Below are positions 34,007-45,969 of a stretch of DNA of 64,000 nt, piece by piece (position 1 is the stretch's first letter; each line of letters opens with the position of its first letter). Position numbers and translations under genes: made by a program. This DNA is from Uranotaenia lowii. Its lineage: Eukaryota; Arthropoda; Insecta; Diptera; Culicidae. The stretch lies in assembly GCF_029784155.1 (NCBI RefSeq), contig NC_073693.1:319484351-319548350 (forward strand), in the 5' to 3' direction. Under the pieces are notes generated by a model that saw only the letters and a program-made list of their open reading frames with translations, ran no database searches and was not told the origin of the DNA.

Positions 34007-35289
34007 CAAGATTACAAAATTTAAATAAAAATCGTAAACTTAATTGACTGATCCAAATTTTTAATATAAAATCGGGCGCTGAATCCGGAAATTAAGTTCA
34101 AAAAAATTTAAGTGGAACGGTTTTTGAGTTATCCTACAAATATGAAATTTTGGAAGAATAAAAAAGGTACGTGAACTTGTATTCAAATAACTCGAACTGC
34201 CTGACATTAATTTAGGTTTTCTTTTTTGCATATTAAAGGTGAAATAATTTGCTATCGATCATTTGAAATTAATTTATGCGTATGATCAACAGTATTGTTT
34301 ATACTCATGAAGTTGTGATAGAAAAATAATTAAAAATACATTTTTTCAAAAGAAAATTTTGTTTTAAATACAGTTTTTGACTCGACGGTAAAATTTTTAT
34401 TCTATAGACCGTAGATGTCAATTTAAAACAAAGATTTTGTATGGTTATTAATTAAAATCGGTTGCAAATTGAAGACGTTATGGTTATTTTACTAAAACAG
34501 TAATATTTGCATTTTTGAATAATTTAACGAACTTTAGTGATCTTAATATAGGAAGATTAAACATGAAAAATCTCACGGGCTCAAAGCTAAATTTAATCAT
34601 TAGCGTACCTTAAGGTCACATCCCAAATTTCAGCAAGCTCTAACCATCATGAGGGGTTTCATGGGTCTCAAGCGTGTGTGGGATTTTAAGGTATTTTGCA
34701 CGAGAGAAGCAATTATACTGGTCTTTCATTAATAACTTATTTCTTCATTGACTGATAGCTTTTTATGAATATTTTTTTTAAAGCCCTAATCAATACAAAT
34801 ATTTTATTCTCAAACTGCAACACGATTGGATCCAAAACAAAACAAAAATATCGCAGTTCAAAGATTGTATTTTGGCCTTAAATTGTCGTCTAACACGTAA
34901 TGAGTACATTTTATGCATTGCGTTTTAGACGACAATTTACGGTCAAAATACAATCAGTGATACAATCTTTGAACTGCAATAACTTTTTAGTTTTAACTTT
35001 AATCGTGTTGCAGTCTAAGGGTGAATTATTTGTTTTGATTAAGGATTCAAGAAAAATCTTCATTAAAAGCAATCAGTCAATGAAGAGAAAAGTTATTATT
35101 GAAAAAACCAGTATTTTTTGCTTCTCTCGTGTAAAACACCTTAAATCCCATTCACCTTTGAGTTTAATGATTAAATGGAACAAGAGAGATTTTTCATGAT
35201 TAATTCTTCCTTTATTAAGATTAGTGCACTGCGGTTCGTTAAATTATTCAAAAGTGCCAATATTACTGTTTTAGTAAAATAACCATAAC
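34007..35289. repeat. long foldback: left arm, centre and proximal right arm
   Basis: A near-continuous inverted repeat is centred near 34907 (GTCGTCTAACAC ... GTTTTAGACGAC). Mirrored phrases include CACGAGAGAAGCAA (34699 and its inverse at 35119), TTGAATAATTTAACGAAC and TTACTAAAACAGTAATATT. The right arm breaks off at 35289 and continues at 42470 because two transposons inserted there. The left arm has about 80 bp (about 34610-34690) missing from the right. Non-coding. Confidence 0.85.
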
Positions 35290-35790
35290 TAAGCTTGCCA
35301 GATTGCCCGGTTTTATCCGGGTTTGCCCGGATATTTGATGCAAAATTTTGAGAAAGTCCGGTCCGGCCCGGTTGCCCGGATATCGTGGAAAAAGTCCGGA
35401 TATTGCCCGGCTTATTTCACAATTTTTACAAAGAAACCAAAAAAAAATCAAAGTTTTTGAGTAAGTTTCAGCAAAATCGATTGACGGCATGGAAATTTTC
35501 AACGGTTGTTTCAAATAATTTCGCTGATTTACTTCTATAAACCTTTAAATGGTCAAGTGTTCCAAAAAGTTGTTGGAAGTCTGCAATTACATTAATAAAA
35601 TATTAATTTAATTTTTTTTGCATTTTTTCTTTGCTTTTATATATAATAACATCTAAATTTTGCCCGGTTTTTGCCCGGTTTTTGGATTTGAAAAATTGAA
35701 ATCCATGCCCGGATTTTGCCAGGTTTTTTTTTAAAAAATGCCCGGAATTGCTAGGCCCGGATGGGAGTGGAAAAAAATCTGGCAACCTTA
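35290..35790 (+). mobile_element. MITE with 8-bp target duplication, copy 2
   Basis: TAAGCTTGCCAGATTGCCCGG at the left and AATCTGGCAACCTTA at the right, with ACCATAAC at 35282-35289 and 35791-35798. Related to 27062-27484. Its target overlaps the duplicated target of the neighbouring hAT-like element, so it came second. Confidence 0.88.
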
Positions 35791-36337
35791 ACCATAACGC
35801 ATGGCCGTAGGAACGGGGGGGGATTTTGGGGGTTAAACCACCCCCATGAGGGTTCAAAAATGCCAGCAAAATTTTCTTCACTTAACTAAAAATTTCAAAT
35901 TTTTAATTAAATTTTGATATACGACCAAAATGATTCAAGAATAATAACCTCGATTCAGAAATGAAGCTTTAAAACTTAAAAACTTTAAAATTTTACCCCA
36001 AGTCCAAAATTCTACTACAGTTTTTTAAAAAAATTTTTTACACTTGTTGAAAGAAACTTAGGACCGATTATCGAGTTTTAATAAGATTAGACTAAGCTTA
36101 CAAGATTGCCTTAATTGAGCCCGATTTTTTTTCACTTCGTTCGCAAAAACAAACAATAATTTAAATTAAGAATTATCAATTTTGCGTTCAAAATTTTTGA
36201 GCAAATTTTATCAAAATGATCTGATTATGAAAGATTTTTTGGAATCTTAAAATATTGACGGATGAGTTTCAATAGAAAATTTGTTTTTCGAGTGTTTCTC
36301 TTCATGATTTGTATGATCATCAAAAAAAATATGAAAT

Positions 36338-37886
36338 TCTTCTAATATATAAAGATGAGTTGGACTATATATGTTTGTTTGTTTGTATGCACCTTATACA
36401 AATCCACACCGCTTAACCGATCAGCCTGAAATTTGGTACAGTTATGTGTTTGGACCATGGGAAGGTTTTAGTAATAGTTTCGAGCCCCTCCCACCTGAGA
36501 AAAGGGACCCCCCATAGAACTTTCGTTTTTTCCCACAAACCAAAAGTCATGGCACCCATTTTTCAGAACTAATTTTTTCCCTTTGGCGGGGTTGTTTTCA
36601 CCATCACCATGGGCTGGGCATTAGAAACGACCATCAAGAGTTCACGTGGACTGGAGAGCAAATCAAAGCTTGCTGAGCATCAAAGATTTGAAAGGTAAAA
36701 TTTTGGCGGGTGTTTTTTCCTTCTACTGTTCAAAACACGTGGTACCGGTACGAGATATTTGGATGCAATAATGAGCCTACATTTTGTATTGAAAAATACA
36801 ACTTTCCTGTAAAGAATATATTGACTAAAATTGTAGTGATTTTCAATGTGCTGCTTACCGCCCCGGGGCTTTGAGAGTTTACAAGGATATACAGTGAACT
36901 GAACAGTCAACAGTGAATTGGCTTCTTCAGCTGAATAACTATTTGGACTGAATGCTGAAAAACTAATGAACCGATTTTCATAAACTCCAGCTTTTAACCA
37001 ACCATTTTCAAATTTTTAGGATTCCTTATAGAGAAAGAAAAAATCATTAGATTCAGAGTTATATGTTGAAGGCTGCAATTTCAACGCTTTGATAGCCGCC
37101 GGGGAATCTAAATGGGGGATTAGAAAATTGATTAGATAATACAATCTGAGGTTTTATTTTTATACAATTCTATTTCATTGGCAAATTTACTTATACTTTT
37201 TGATTTATTTTTGGTCATCAATGTGTTCAATTCTACCATCCAATTTTGAAAAAACCGTTTGGTCCTGCGAGTTCAAACAAATGATTTCAAAGATTTTCAA
37301 CATTGATCACTCTTCAAAATAATTAATGAAACTCAAATAAGACCATTTCCATAACATTTAAATGGTAATTTCGGTTCAGAGATGATTTCTTTTCGATAAC
37401 TCCAAGAAACTTTTAGTTCAACTTTCAACATTTAAGAAAAACAGTGTTAAATTAAAAAAGCAAAAAAAGCACACATACAATTGAAAACATGCCAAATGAG
37501 TCTTAAACATGGTTCAATATGGTTCGGAAGTGTTTTTAGAAATTTTTAATTGAATAAAACTTAAATATAACATTGTGCAGGGAGATCATCCATCTTGAAA
37601 AGTGGGATAGTCTCCAAAAGAGATTAAAGTTTTTTTGTGATAAATGAAATGAAATTCAATTCATAATCCTTAAAACTATAAGCTTCTTCTAAAAAAAAGA
37701 AATCGATAAACACATTGAATAATCTCAATAAAAACTTTTAAAAGACTTACAAAACTTACGTGGCCAAACACAGGCCCAATTTCTTAAAATGATGAATATA
37801 AAGCTTCCAACATTTCGAAAAATCAAACGACTCATTTTGATTAATATCTTTTGTGAACCCGAGCAAGGCCGGGTAAAATGAGCTAG
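36338..37886 (+). mobile_element. non-autonomous Helitron
   Basis: The left end TTCTTCTAATATATAAAGATG is followed by TGTTTGTTTGT; the right end has the hairpin ACCCGAGCAAGGCCGGGT and terminates CTAG with T after it, as Helitrons do. The ACCGATCAGCCTGAAATTTG phrase is typical of this repeat type. An inverted partner lies at 54190-55450. No Rep/helicase. Confidence 0.8.
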
Positions 37887-38559
37887 TATTTCATAAAGGT
37901 TTCAGTAAAGTTTAGGTTAGATTCATTCATAGATTTTGTGATTCCAAATTTCCTTATAAACATTTAAATTCAATGTTTGATCAGATTTTGGTTTATGTAT
38001 CCAGTTTATTGTCCTTGAATTTCAGTTTGGATCATCATTTGGATAAAATCCTGATTTGAATCTAGGTTTTGCATTTCAAACTTAAACTAGATGCGTTTTC
38101 CATATTCGAAACCCACCATTTCGGAACATGAAAAGAATTTTGTTTTTGTTCCTAACCATTTTTATGATATGAATTTGAAATTTTTACTTTAAATTTTTAT
38201 GCAGAATCGGAACTTATCATATTGAGGACTAAATACGAAATATTTTTTAGCTGCTTTTCTGAGAGTGTGCTACACTAAAAAGAATAACTCTTTAGTTGTA
38301 TTGTACGTAAGATAGATAACTTCCCAACAAACCATTAGGCACTGTCATAAGTCGGATAATGATTGAATAATAGCACTTGAGTGCCCATAAGCCATACAGA
38401 ACGTTTTCTAATGCTTATAGGTACTGGTGGGAAGTTTTGGAAATGAAGCCTCAAAGTTAGCCTTATACCGATACGCAAAACTACTTTAAGGCTTTTAAGC
38501 CCTGTAGCTGTAGAAATAATCTGAGTGGGTTGAATGTCAATGCTGTCATCTGCTGCTGT

Positions 38560-38960
38560 GTAAACGTCATTTCACAGCAGAAAAAGAAAGATACAGAGAA
38601 GGTCAATTAAAATTTATTCTAATCTTCAAAACTGAATGAAGAAAATTAAATGTAAGTATTCAACTTTAAACAATGTAGAGCCGTATATGATGCTTCAATT
38701 AAACTCTCTTGCAGCAAAATGAATAGTCGATGCATTCGACAATATCCAGAAAGAGCTTCGGAATGGGACATCCACTTAAGAAAATATTTCAATCCAGATC
38801 TCCAAATGAAATTTCTCCGCTGGAAAGATCCTCTAATGCCGCCTCCGATTTATTGTCCACCATACATAAACTCCCAGCGAAGTGAGAAAAAAAGTGAAGT
38901 GTAATAAGAAAAATTATGTGATGTTAAAAGTGCTTTTTCTTCTCTTTATCGTAAATAAAC
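38560..38960 (+). CDS. small spliced gene, 61-residue protein, not recognised
   Basis: A presumed 5' UTR exon ends at AAAT|GTAAGT (38651), a 63-bp intron ends CTCTCTTGCAG (38714), and the next exon opens CAAAATG at 38719 with a 61-codon frame to TAA at 38904. AATAAA follows at 38954, about 50 nt after the stop. The protein is hydrophilic and basic, with QYPERASEWDIHLRKYF, a proline-rich MPPPIYCPPY and a charged end QRSEKKSEV; no signal peptide or membrane segment. I do not recognise the family. Donor, acceptor, start context and polyadenylation signal in proper order make it more credible than other short frames here. It lies wholly inside the hAT-like element, so it may be a captured host gene, or a host gene in a composite region. 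CDS proper: 38719-38904. Confidence 0.5.
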
Positions 38961-39124
38961 GAAATTTATAAACATTGAAAGTGAAATTTTCTTTCAAGAA
39001 TCTAAATGTTGCATTTGTTAAGTATGTTAAGATCTCTGCTTGCTAAATACAACCAAATGGTGCATGCTGAAATGATTCCGGGTGATGGTAATGATTTTCA
39101 ATTTGTTTAAATAAGCCAAATTTT

Positions 39125-39230
39125 GCACGATTTATGCGTTGGCTTGATGGACCATGCAGTATCGTAGCCGACAAATGATGAGCCGAAGATGTTATGAGTT
39201 CAATTCCCCGTTCCCTCAACATACATAATT
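39125..39230 (+). mobile_element. tRNA-derived SINE head
   Basis: TGGCTTGATGG (A-box-like) is followed by GAGTTCAATTCCCCG (B-box-like). It lies inside the hAT-like element. Confidence 0.45.
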
Positions 39231-40509
39231 AAATCCTGCAAAAAAACACCAGCTAGGGATGAAGAGATGAAGAGGAAAGGAAACAACTATCTGCAGGAAG
39301 AGAAAGGCAAAACAATTTTTTTTCCTTTTTTTCATTTTTATCCGGTGGGTTGTACCCACTGGAAAAATATTTTGACATTTCCTTCTAAGCCTTATACAAG
39401 CCGATTTACAGGCCAAAACCGGCATTTAAACAGCCCTTGAGTGGAATACAGAGACACTAGGCTCTGTATGGCATTCTTTGTATTCTACTATAATGCCAAC
39501 CAAGGGCCATTTATTACGGCTTAATGGTTACTTGGGTTGTGCTGAGAATGTTTCATAATTGTAATCCAGCATGGAGAATTCGGGAGCTGTTTCATCATTT
39601 GCTATTTTTATTTAGAATCACAAGTGATAAATGCAAAATTCAAATGAAAGATTTCTGGTGGAAGGCTCTGATACTTATTTTGCATTTTGGTTCATTATTC
39701 AATGGAATTATTATCTGGAAATGAGATTTTATAATCGTTCTCAAATTCGGAATTCAGATTCAAATGGCAGGATTCAGATTTTGAATTCATTTATAGATTC
39801 AGCTCGAAGTTTAGTTTTTTTTTATCAAAATAAAATATCAATGTGAGAAGTTTAGGATTCAATTTGCAAGAGATCGCAATTTCCTAATTTTAATTCTGGA
39901 CTAAAAATTATTTTTTTATTCAATTAGATTCAGTTTGGAAACTCAAATCAGAAGAAATCACAATTTTTTTTATTTTAAGTGGCTTTTTCCGTGAATATTA
40001 TATATTTGAAATGATAAACGGATAGACCATAGGAAGAAAGTTACTAAGGTGTTCAAAAGAGCGAGGAGCATTTTGAATAGAAGCTTGATCACATTTGAAT
40101 TTGAGATCATTTTAAAGATTTTGTTCTAAGAAAAATCTCGATTTAAGTTTTTTTAATATTCGCAGGATTCTTATTATAAATGAAATTAAAAAAAAACAAA
40201 GTACAAATTCTAATCAACAAGAGTTTAAAAGATTTAATTTGAACCGCAAACATAATCTCTTAGTTTTTTTTTGTAAATGTTTGATACATTTTCACCAATG
40301 TTTATAATGGTTGTATAACGGTATAATGGTGTGGTTGAAAAAAATAAGCTGATAACTGGCTAATTCAATTTAGCACAAAAAGTTTTTTTTTTATTAAATG
40401 AAACCTTTGAAATCCTTCATTTGTTTTTTAAAACTTAATTAAAAAAATTGGCAATTTTTAAGGATTTATTTGCAAATGTTAGAATTTTAAATAAATACAG
40501 AACCATATT

Positions 40510-42308
40510 AGCTTAGCTTAGCTTGATTGACTACTCACATCCACCTTAAATCATTGAACTCGAAATGAATCATAAATAGTTGTAAAGCAATATTCAATTC
40601 AACGCAACAAAATTTTCTCATTGTAATTAAAACGCTGTTATAGTGTATAAACATTTCGAATTCCATGATCGCTGGCGTGGCTAAGTGGAACAAGTTCCAC
40701 ATCGCCAATGGTTGCTACTCCGTGATTGACCGAGGCCATCAATTTTGTTCAGAGGTCAAATGAATGGTGTCTGGGATTGACAGCACATTCACAGTGAACA
40801 AAACTAATGCTCTCTCTTTAAGCATCAATAACGGCGCCGGCCACGTCTTAGTAGTCAATGGATAGAAGGAAAATAGAGAAAAAGGATTGAAAGATTCATA
40901 ACTCATGCTTAAGGACCGAGGTCACCTCTGCATCCTTGCAAAACAATTTTGGTTTGGAAATGCAGGGTAGGATATGATCAGGAGACCCTTTTGACTAGTG
41001 CGATTTAATATTTTACATCCTGTTCTTTTGGTCTTCCTGTGTTATTAAGATTATCATTTTTTCTCTTTGTTTTTCTAAATGCTCTAAAGTCTGTTTCCAA
41101 TTATTCAAAAGATTTTCGAAAATTTCTGTTTATGTTATTACAGTTTTAATATGATAGACTTTCAATAACACTTTTTGTATAGACTTAATCAATCAAAACT
41201 AGCTTTTAATAAAAACGCATAAAAATTTTTTCTTCTATATGGTTTCAAAGATGAACGGATTTTCTTTTTATTGCAAACTTATTGAAACCTTTTCCAATAA
41301 AATCGAGCTTTACATTAACAGTGCAGGATATCGTGTTTTGAAAGTTGCATTACGAAAGAATTACATTTTATCTCTAGTATCCTAGAGTTCTTTTTTAAAT
41401 TTCTAGTGGAACTTGACTGATACTTGATATTTTAAATGAACCTAATTCGTCGATTAGTCGAATTTGAAACCCTGTTAAGGTATACCATTCGAGTTATTTG
41501 AACCAAAATTCTTGTAGCTTTAAGTTCTGTTACAATATTTTAAACATGTTTTTTATTCAAAAATATTTTCAGGCCGAACCTGAATAAAAGTGTTTAAATT
41601 ACGTTCACTGATGTATGCTAAACTATGTTTTTAATATACGTGTAGAAGAATCAGAGATATGAAAGTTAGATACACGAATACAACAACTTGTTTCATTGGA
41701 CCATTATTGCATAAATGCATAACATTTTAAACTTTATATTCAGCCTTATTTTTTTATGTGAACACTCACAAATTAACCTGATTCTTAGTGAGAATAATAC
41801 TATGACAATGTGTATCGACAATTTTCCTTTTAAATATTTGTGTGTCAATTTTAAAAAGTTATGGATATGAACAATACGCTCAAAGCCATTAATTAGGAAA
41901 AAATCTGAATCTTAAAAAATATCATAATTATTAAAAGCATTAATTGAGCCTACGAGTGACTTCTCTGATTGTCTATTGTGTAAAAGATTGTTTCAGATGG
42001 TTTTTACATATTAAAATTTGATACTTATCTTTCGATCAGGATTTATGGTGAAACACATTTCGAATATCTGAAGAAATGCTAATACTTTTCGAACCTCCCA
42101 TTTTCCCGTCGTCAATTGTTCCAATTTTCCCGTACTTTCGATAATTTTTTATTTTGATTTCCATTCCTCGTTTATGCCGTTTCCGCCACCACAGTCTTTA
42201 AAACTTTACGGCACAAATTCAACTTTTTAATGGATGGCTTGAGAGTCTTCAAAGTTTTGCTGCCATAAAAAACACAACCGTCATCGACGGCCACAGCCTA
42301 CCCAGTCC
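40510..42308 (-). mobile_element. LINE-type retroelement copy 1 with (AAGCT)n tail
   Basis: A 24-bp direct repeat with one mismatch flanks it (40486-40509 and 42309-42332, TTTAAATAAATAC-GAACCATATT), as target-primed insertion makes. Read on the minus strand the 3' end is AATGATTTAAGGTGG ... AAGCTAAGCTAAGCT, a simple-repeat tail. It shares a 3' module (GCTGGCGTGGCTAAGTGG inverse; GGCGCCGGCC) with copy 2. No reverse transcriptase is recognised, so it is a truncated or non-autonomous copy. Confidence 0.65.
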
Positions 42309-42469
42309 TTTAAATAAATACTGAACCATATTGTAAAATAACTCACACCTGAATTAAGCATTCAACTATTTTCCTTGTTTTTTTTGCATTGTTTAAGCAA
42401 AAATGTTAAAGGAAAAATTTTGTCACCAAACCCCCCCCCCCCCATGAACCGACTCTTCCTACGGCCCTG

Positions 42470-42915
42470 CCATAACGTCTTCAATTTTTAACCATTTAAG
42501 ATTCATAAAAAATCAGATTTTTAACATATTAGCATCGAGTACATAACTGTCGATAGAACGGAAATTTCCTTAAAAAATGCATTTTTTATTATTTTTTCTA
42601 TCAATACTTCACTAATATCAACAATACTGTTGGTCCTACGCACAAAAAAAGTTCAAATGATAGATAGCAAATTTATTCACCTTTAATATGCATAAAAGAA
42701 ATCTAAAATTCATTTCATGCATTCCGAGATATTTGAGTATAAGTACGTGTTCTTTTATTATTTTTCCAAAATTTCATATTTGAACCATAACTCAGAAGCT
42801 GTTCTACTGAGATTTTTATAAATTTCATTTGAGGATTAAGCGCCCGATTTCACATTTAGAGTGATCTTCAGCTTACTGAGTTAAAAAATGTTGTTAACAA
42901 GTGTAATCTTTCCAT
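42470..42915. repeat. long foldback: distal right arm
   Basis: This continues the right arm interrupted at 35289; it pairs with 34007-34480, for example CACCTTTAATATGCATAAAAG (42680) with the inverse at 34225, and AGCGCCCGATTT (42839) with AAATCGGGCGCT at 34069. Confidence 0.8.
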
Positions 42916-43739
42916 ATCAAAATATTCTTTTTCAATTAAAATAAAAACAAATTTACTCTTCATTGAGGAAACGAATTAAAAGAGGAGAATTTTCAAATAT
43001 TAGTTAATGTCATCTTTGTATTGCTATTCGTAACTCCACCTGTAGCTGTCATTCAAAAACGGTTGCTTTTGAAGTTTCCTAAATTTCTGAAAGGCTTAGC
43101 AACATAGTGGGTCAGCTGGTTTTAGATATTTGAGAAAACTTTTTATCTCATCTTCGCCAAGGATTTTACAATCCATAAGTTATTCCTTAAGTATGATAAG
43201 TTTACTCACTCTTCGAAATTATTTTTTAACTTAAAAATCAAAGCTCATAAGTTATCCATCAAAATTTGAACATTAAATGAGCCTTTTGACTTTTTTATTA
43301 AGGCTTCTTGTATTACTGAATCCAAGAAATATTCGGGAAAACACTTAACTCAACTGTTCGGTGAGTCGACTATTCATTTAAACATTTTTTTAGCTTAATA
43401 TTCAGCCCGAACATTCGGTACATTTTCACCAGCAATCTTTTGAAAAAATATTCAATAATATCAAACCTTTTTTATTGTGAACAAAACCTCTATTTAAAGA
43501 AAAAAGATAAGTTGTTTGAATAGAAACTAGTTTTCTAATCATTGTTTTGGAATGACTCAAAATAAAAACTTGTAGTACAATTTTTCATAGCTTTTAACAC
43601 CTTGAACGTTATGCGTGAAAATCGGTGGTAGGTTTTTAATTTAAAATCAATTTAAATGAACATTTAAAAAAATCAATTTTTGTACCGAAATTCATGGCGT
43701 CCAGTTCACCAAATATGACTCTAATGGCTTTATTCTCAT
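42916..43739. other. AT-rich non-coding stretch
   Basis: No gene or repeat boundary recognised until the target duplication of LINE copy 2. Confidence 0.5.
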
Positions 43740-45533
43740 TATCCTTGATATTGCCAGGGAACTGAAGTAGGCCTTGGCGCAAAAAGCAGCGAAAATTATT
43801 TTCCCCTGCCAAAATTAATCAATTCTAATAAAAGTTATTGTAGTAAATAAATTGTGAAAGAACTGATAGTTAAGTGTAAAGTTTAGTGCACATCATCAGC
43901 ACCCTGTTTACGGTCAGTTCGGTCAGGTCTTCGGAAAAAGCCAAAAGGTAACCTAAGTTCCGTCCGGTGGCAGCCCTGGCATTGAGAAGATGGATTTACG
44001 AATGGAGTCCATGGATTTACGGAAACTTAAGAGCTAAGTATTTTCGAAATCTTTTTAAATCCATTTGAAACTATTTAATATTTACGAAGAATGAAAGAGA
44101 TGCATTAAAAGGATAATAACCGTATATGGTTTTGAACACGTTATTATTTTATTGTTTTTTTTTTACACGGAATTTAGAGCTATTTCTTGTGTTCACACAC
44201 AAAATGGAAATTTAAGTGTTGGAAACAACTTCATATTCTATGTCCACTTATTTATATTTCAAGTTTCTCTAAAGAAATTACAAGTGGAAAAAAGGGAAGA
44301 TTCATGTGCCATCCTATTCTTGAGTAAACTCAAGCGTTTGATTTTAAATCATTGTCAAACAAGAACATGACAGGTTTTGAATTTAATGTTCGTTGCAAAA
44401 TGAAATCCCATTCTTGCAAATTTATTATTTTATTCAGATTAACAACTCATTTGGTTTGATGTTCAAGCTTTTTGATCTACCCAATATAAAAACAGAATAA
44501 AAATTTCAGACCTTGAAAAACAAATTCAAAGAGTTTCAACAAGTAAGATTAAATCACCTTTGAAATTAAAATTGAATCTCCATTTGCAGATCTCATTGTA
44601 AAGCAGTTGCCTGCAAAAGAATTAAATTAGAATAATTTAAAAAAAATCATTTATTTTCGGAAGGTGTAGCAAAGCACACCGAGTTAGATGGTTTCACCAA
44701 TAAATCTCCTTCTGAGGTTAACCGGAGCATTCGAAGGATAAAAGAATATATAGGTATTTCTTCTGCATCAATCACTTGATGCCTGAACCTTTACCAGTAA
44801 TCACAGAAGCGCAGAAGAAATCATCGATATAACAGAAGTCAAAAGCACCTGCTGAACAAATCCTTACATTCATCTTTGCTGAGATGCAGATTAGGTGTCA
44901 GTCCTTGAGTATACAATTTCTATTTAATTTTTTGAACAGTGGTACAAAAATACTGTTTTCCTGTGATTTTTTTTTCTTTAAATAGTATACATGGATACAC
45001 CTCGTAGATATCATTATGAGTTTCCGAAGGAAATGTCTTGGAGCATAGGAAGTGTAGGTCAACCAAAGATCGCACCATTTTCCAAAAATGGCTCCTGATC
45101 CAACCCTCTCCCTTACTAAAACAACCCTTCCTGAGATACTTGAATATGGATTCGCAGACGTATAGACGGTTTCTATAGCTGGTGATACTGACATATCATT
45201 GTTTCAGAGTTTTTCAACACAAGCTTTTGAAGAAAACTGGAATAACAGATTTATGGTTGATCCTTAAAAGTATCTTACTAACAATCCTTCCTTCATCCAT
45301 ATTTAACTACAAGGACGAGGCCGGCGCCGAAATTGATCTTTTTTTTATAAGGGAGAGCATGAGTTTTGTGCATTGAGAATGAGTTGCTAATCCCAAGCTG
45401 CATTCTTTTGGCCCTTGTACAAACTTCATGGTCTCGATCAATCATGAAGTAGCAACCATTGGCGATGTGGAACTCGTTCTACTTAGCCACGCCAGCGATC
45501 ATGAAATTAGAAATGCATTAAATGATTTGATAC

Positions 45534-45960
45534 TGTTGAAAACGCAGGTTTCAGTGGAAGAATAGAGTTATCTTTATTCATTTTTCGTCTATGAGGTCAT
45601 TAGATTACAACTATATTAATTAGCGATAGCTAATTGTCACTTCCACATCTTATATTCCCTAACCGGGAAAGTACTCATTTCTCAATGAGTACTTTGATAT
45701 TCTTACCCAGAATATCTGGCAACACTGTACCACGAACCCAATTTGTGTTGTCTCGCTTAACCGTGGGATGATGTAAACATTTATACCGTGTTTACCGTCA
45801 TCACCTGTCATCAGCATTCATTGATCTATTGTTCTCGATTGCGAATTGAACATAGCAATAGGAACCAAAACAAACTGTTTTGGTTTCGCTCCTGGCAGCA
45901 GAAGTTTGTTGCTGTGCCGCTGTTCTGCTGCTGTTCCGGAAGAAACCGTAAGTTTCAACA
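45534..45960. mobile_element. solo LTR (427 bp)
   Basis: It begins TGTTGAAAACG and ends GTTTCAACA (8-bp mirrored tips TGTTGAAA/TTTCAACA), with GATAC at 45529-45533 and 45961-45965. It shares GGCAACACTGTA and CATTGATCTATT-TTC words with the 240-bp LTR at 13209, suggesting a related family. No internal retroviral-type genes remain. Confidence 0.8.
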
Positions 45961-45969
45961 GATACAATA

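Larger units (their letters stand above)
35800..42469. mobile_element. 6.7-kb hAT-like composite element
   Basis: The left end is CATGGCCGTAGGAAC followed by a G-run; the right end is a C-run, then TTCCTACGGCCCTG, i.e. terminal inverted repeats CAKGGCCGTAGGAA. CCATAACG is duplicated at 35792-35799 and 42470-42477 (8 bp). Removal of this element and the adjoining MITE exactly restores the foldback right arm. No transposase was recognised. Inside lie a Helitron, a LINE copy, a SINE head and a small spliced gene-like unit. Confidence 0.8.

Noticed and set aside
40667..40850. A-box/B-box-like words (TGGCTAAGTGG, GGTTGCTACTCC) suggesting a SINE
   Set aside because: The same block occurs at a set place in both (AAGCT)n-tailed LINE copies and in the antisense direction, so it is better treated as part of that element.
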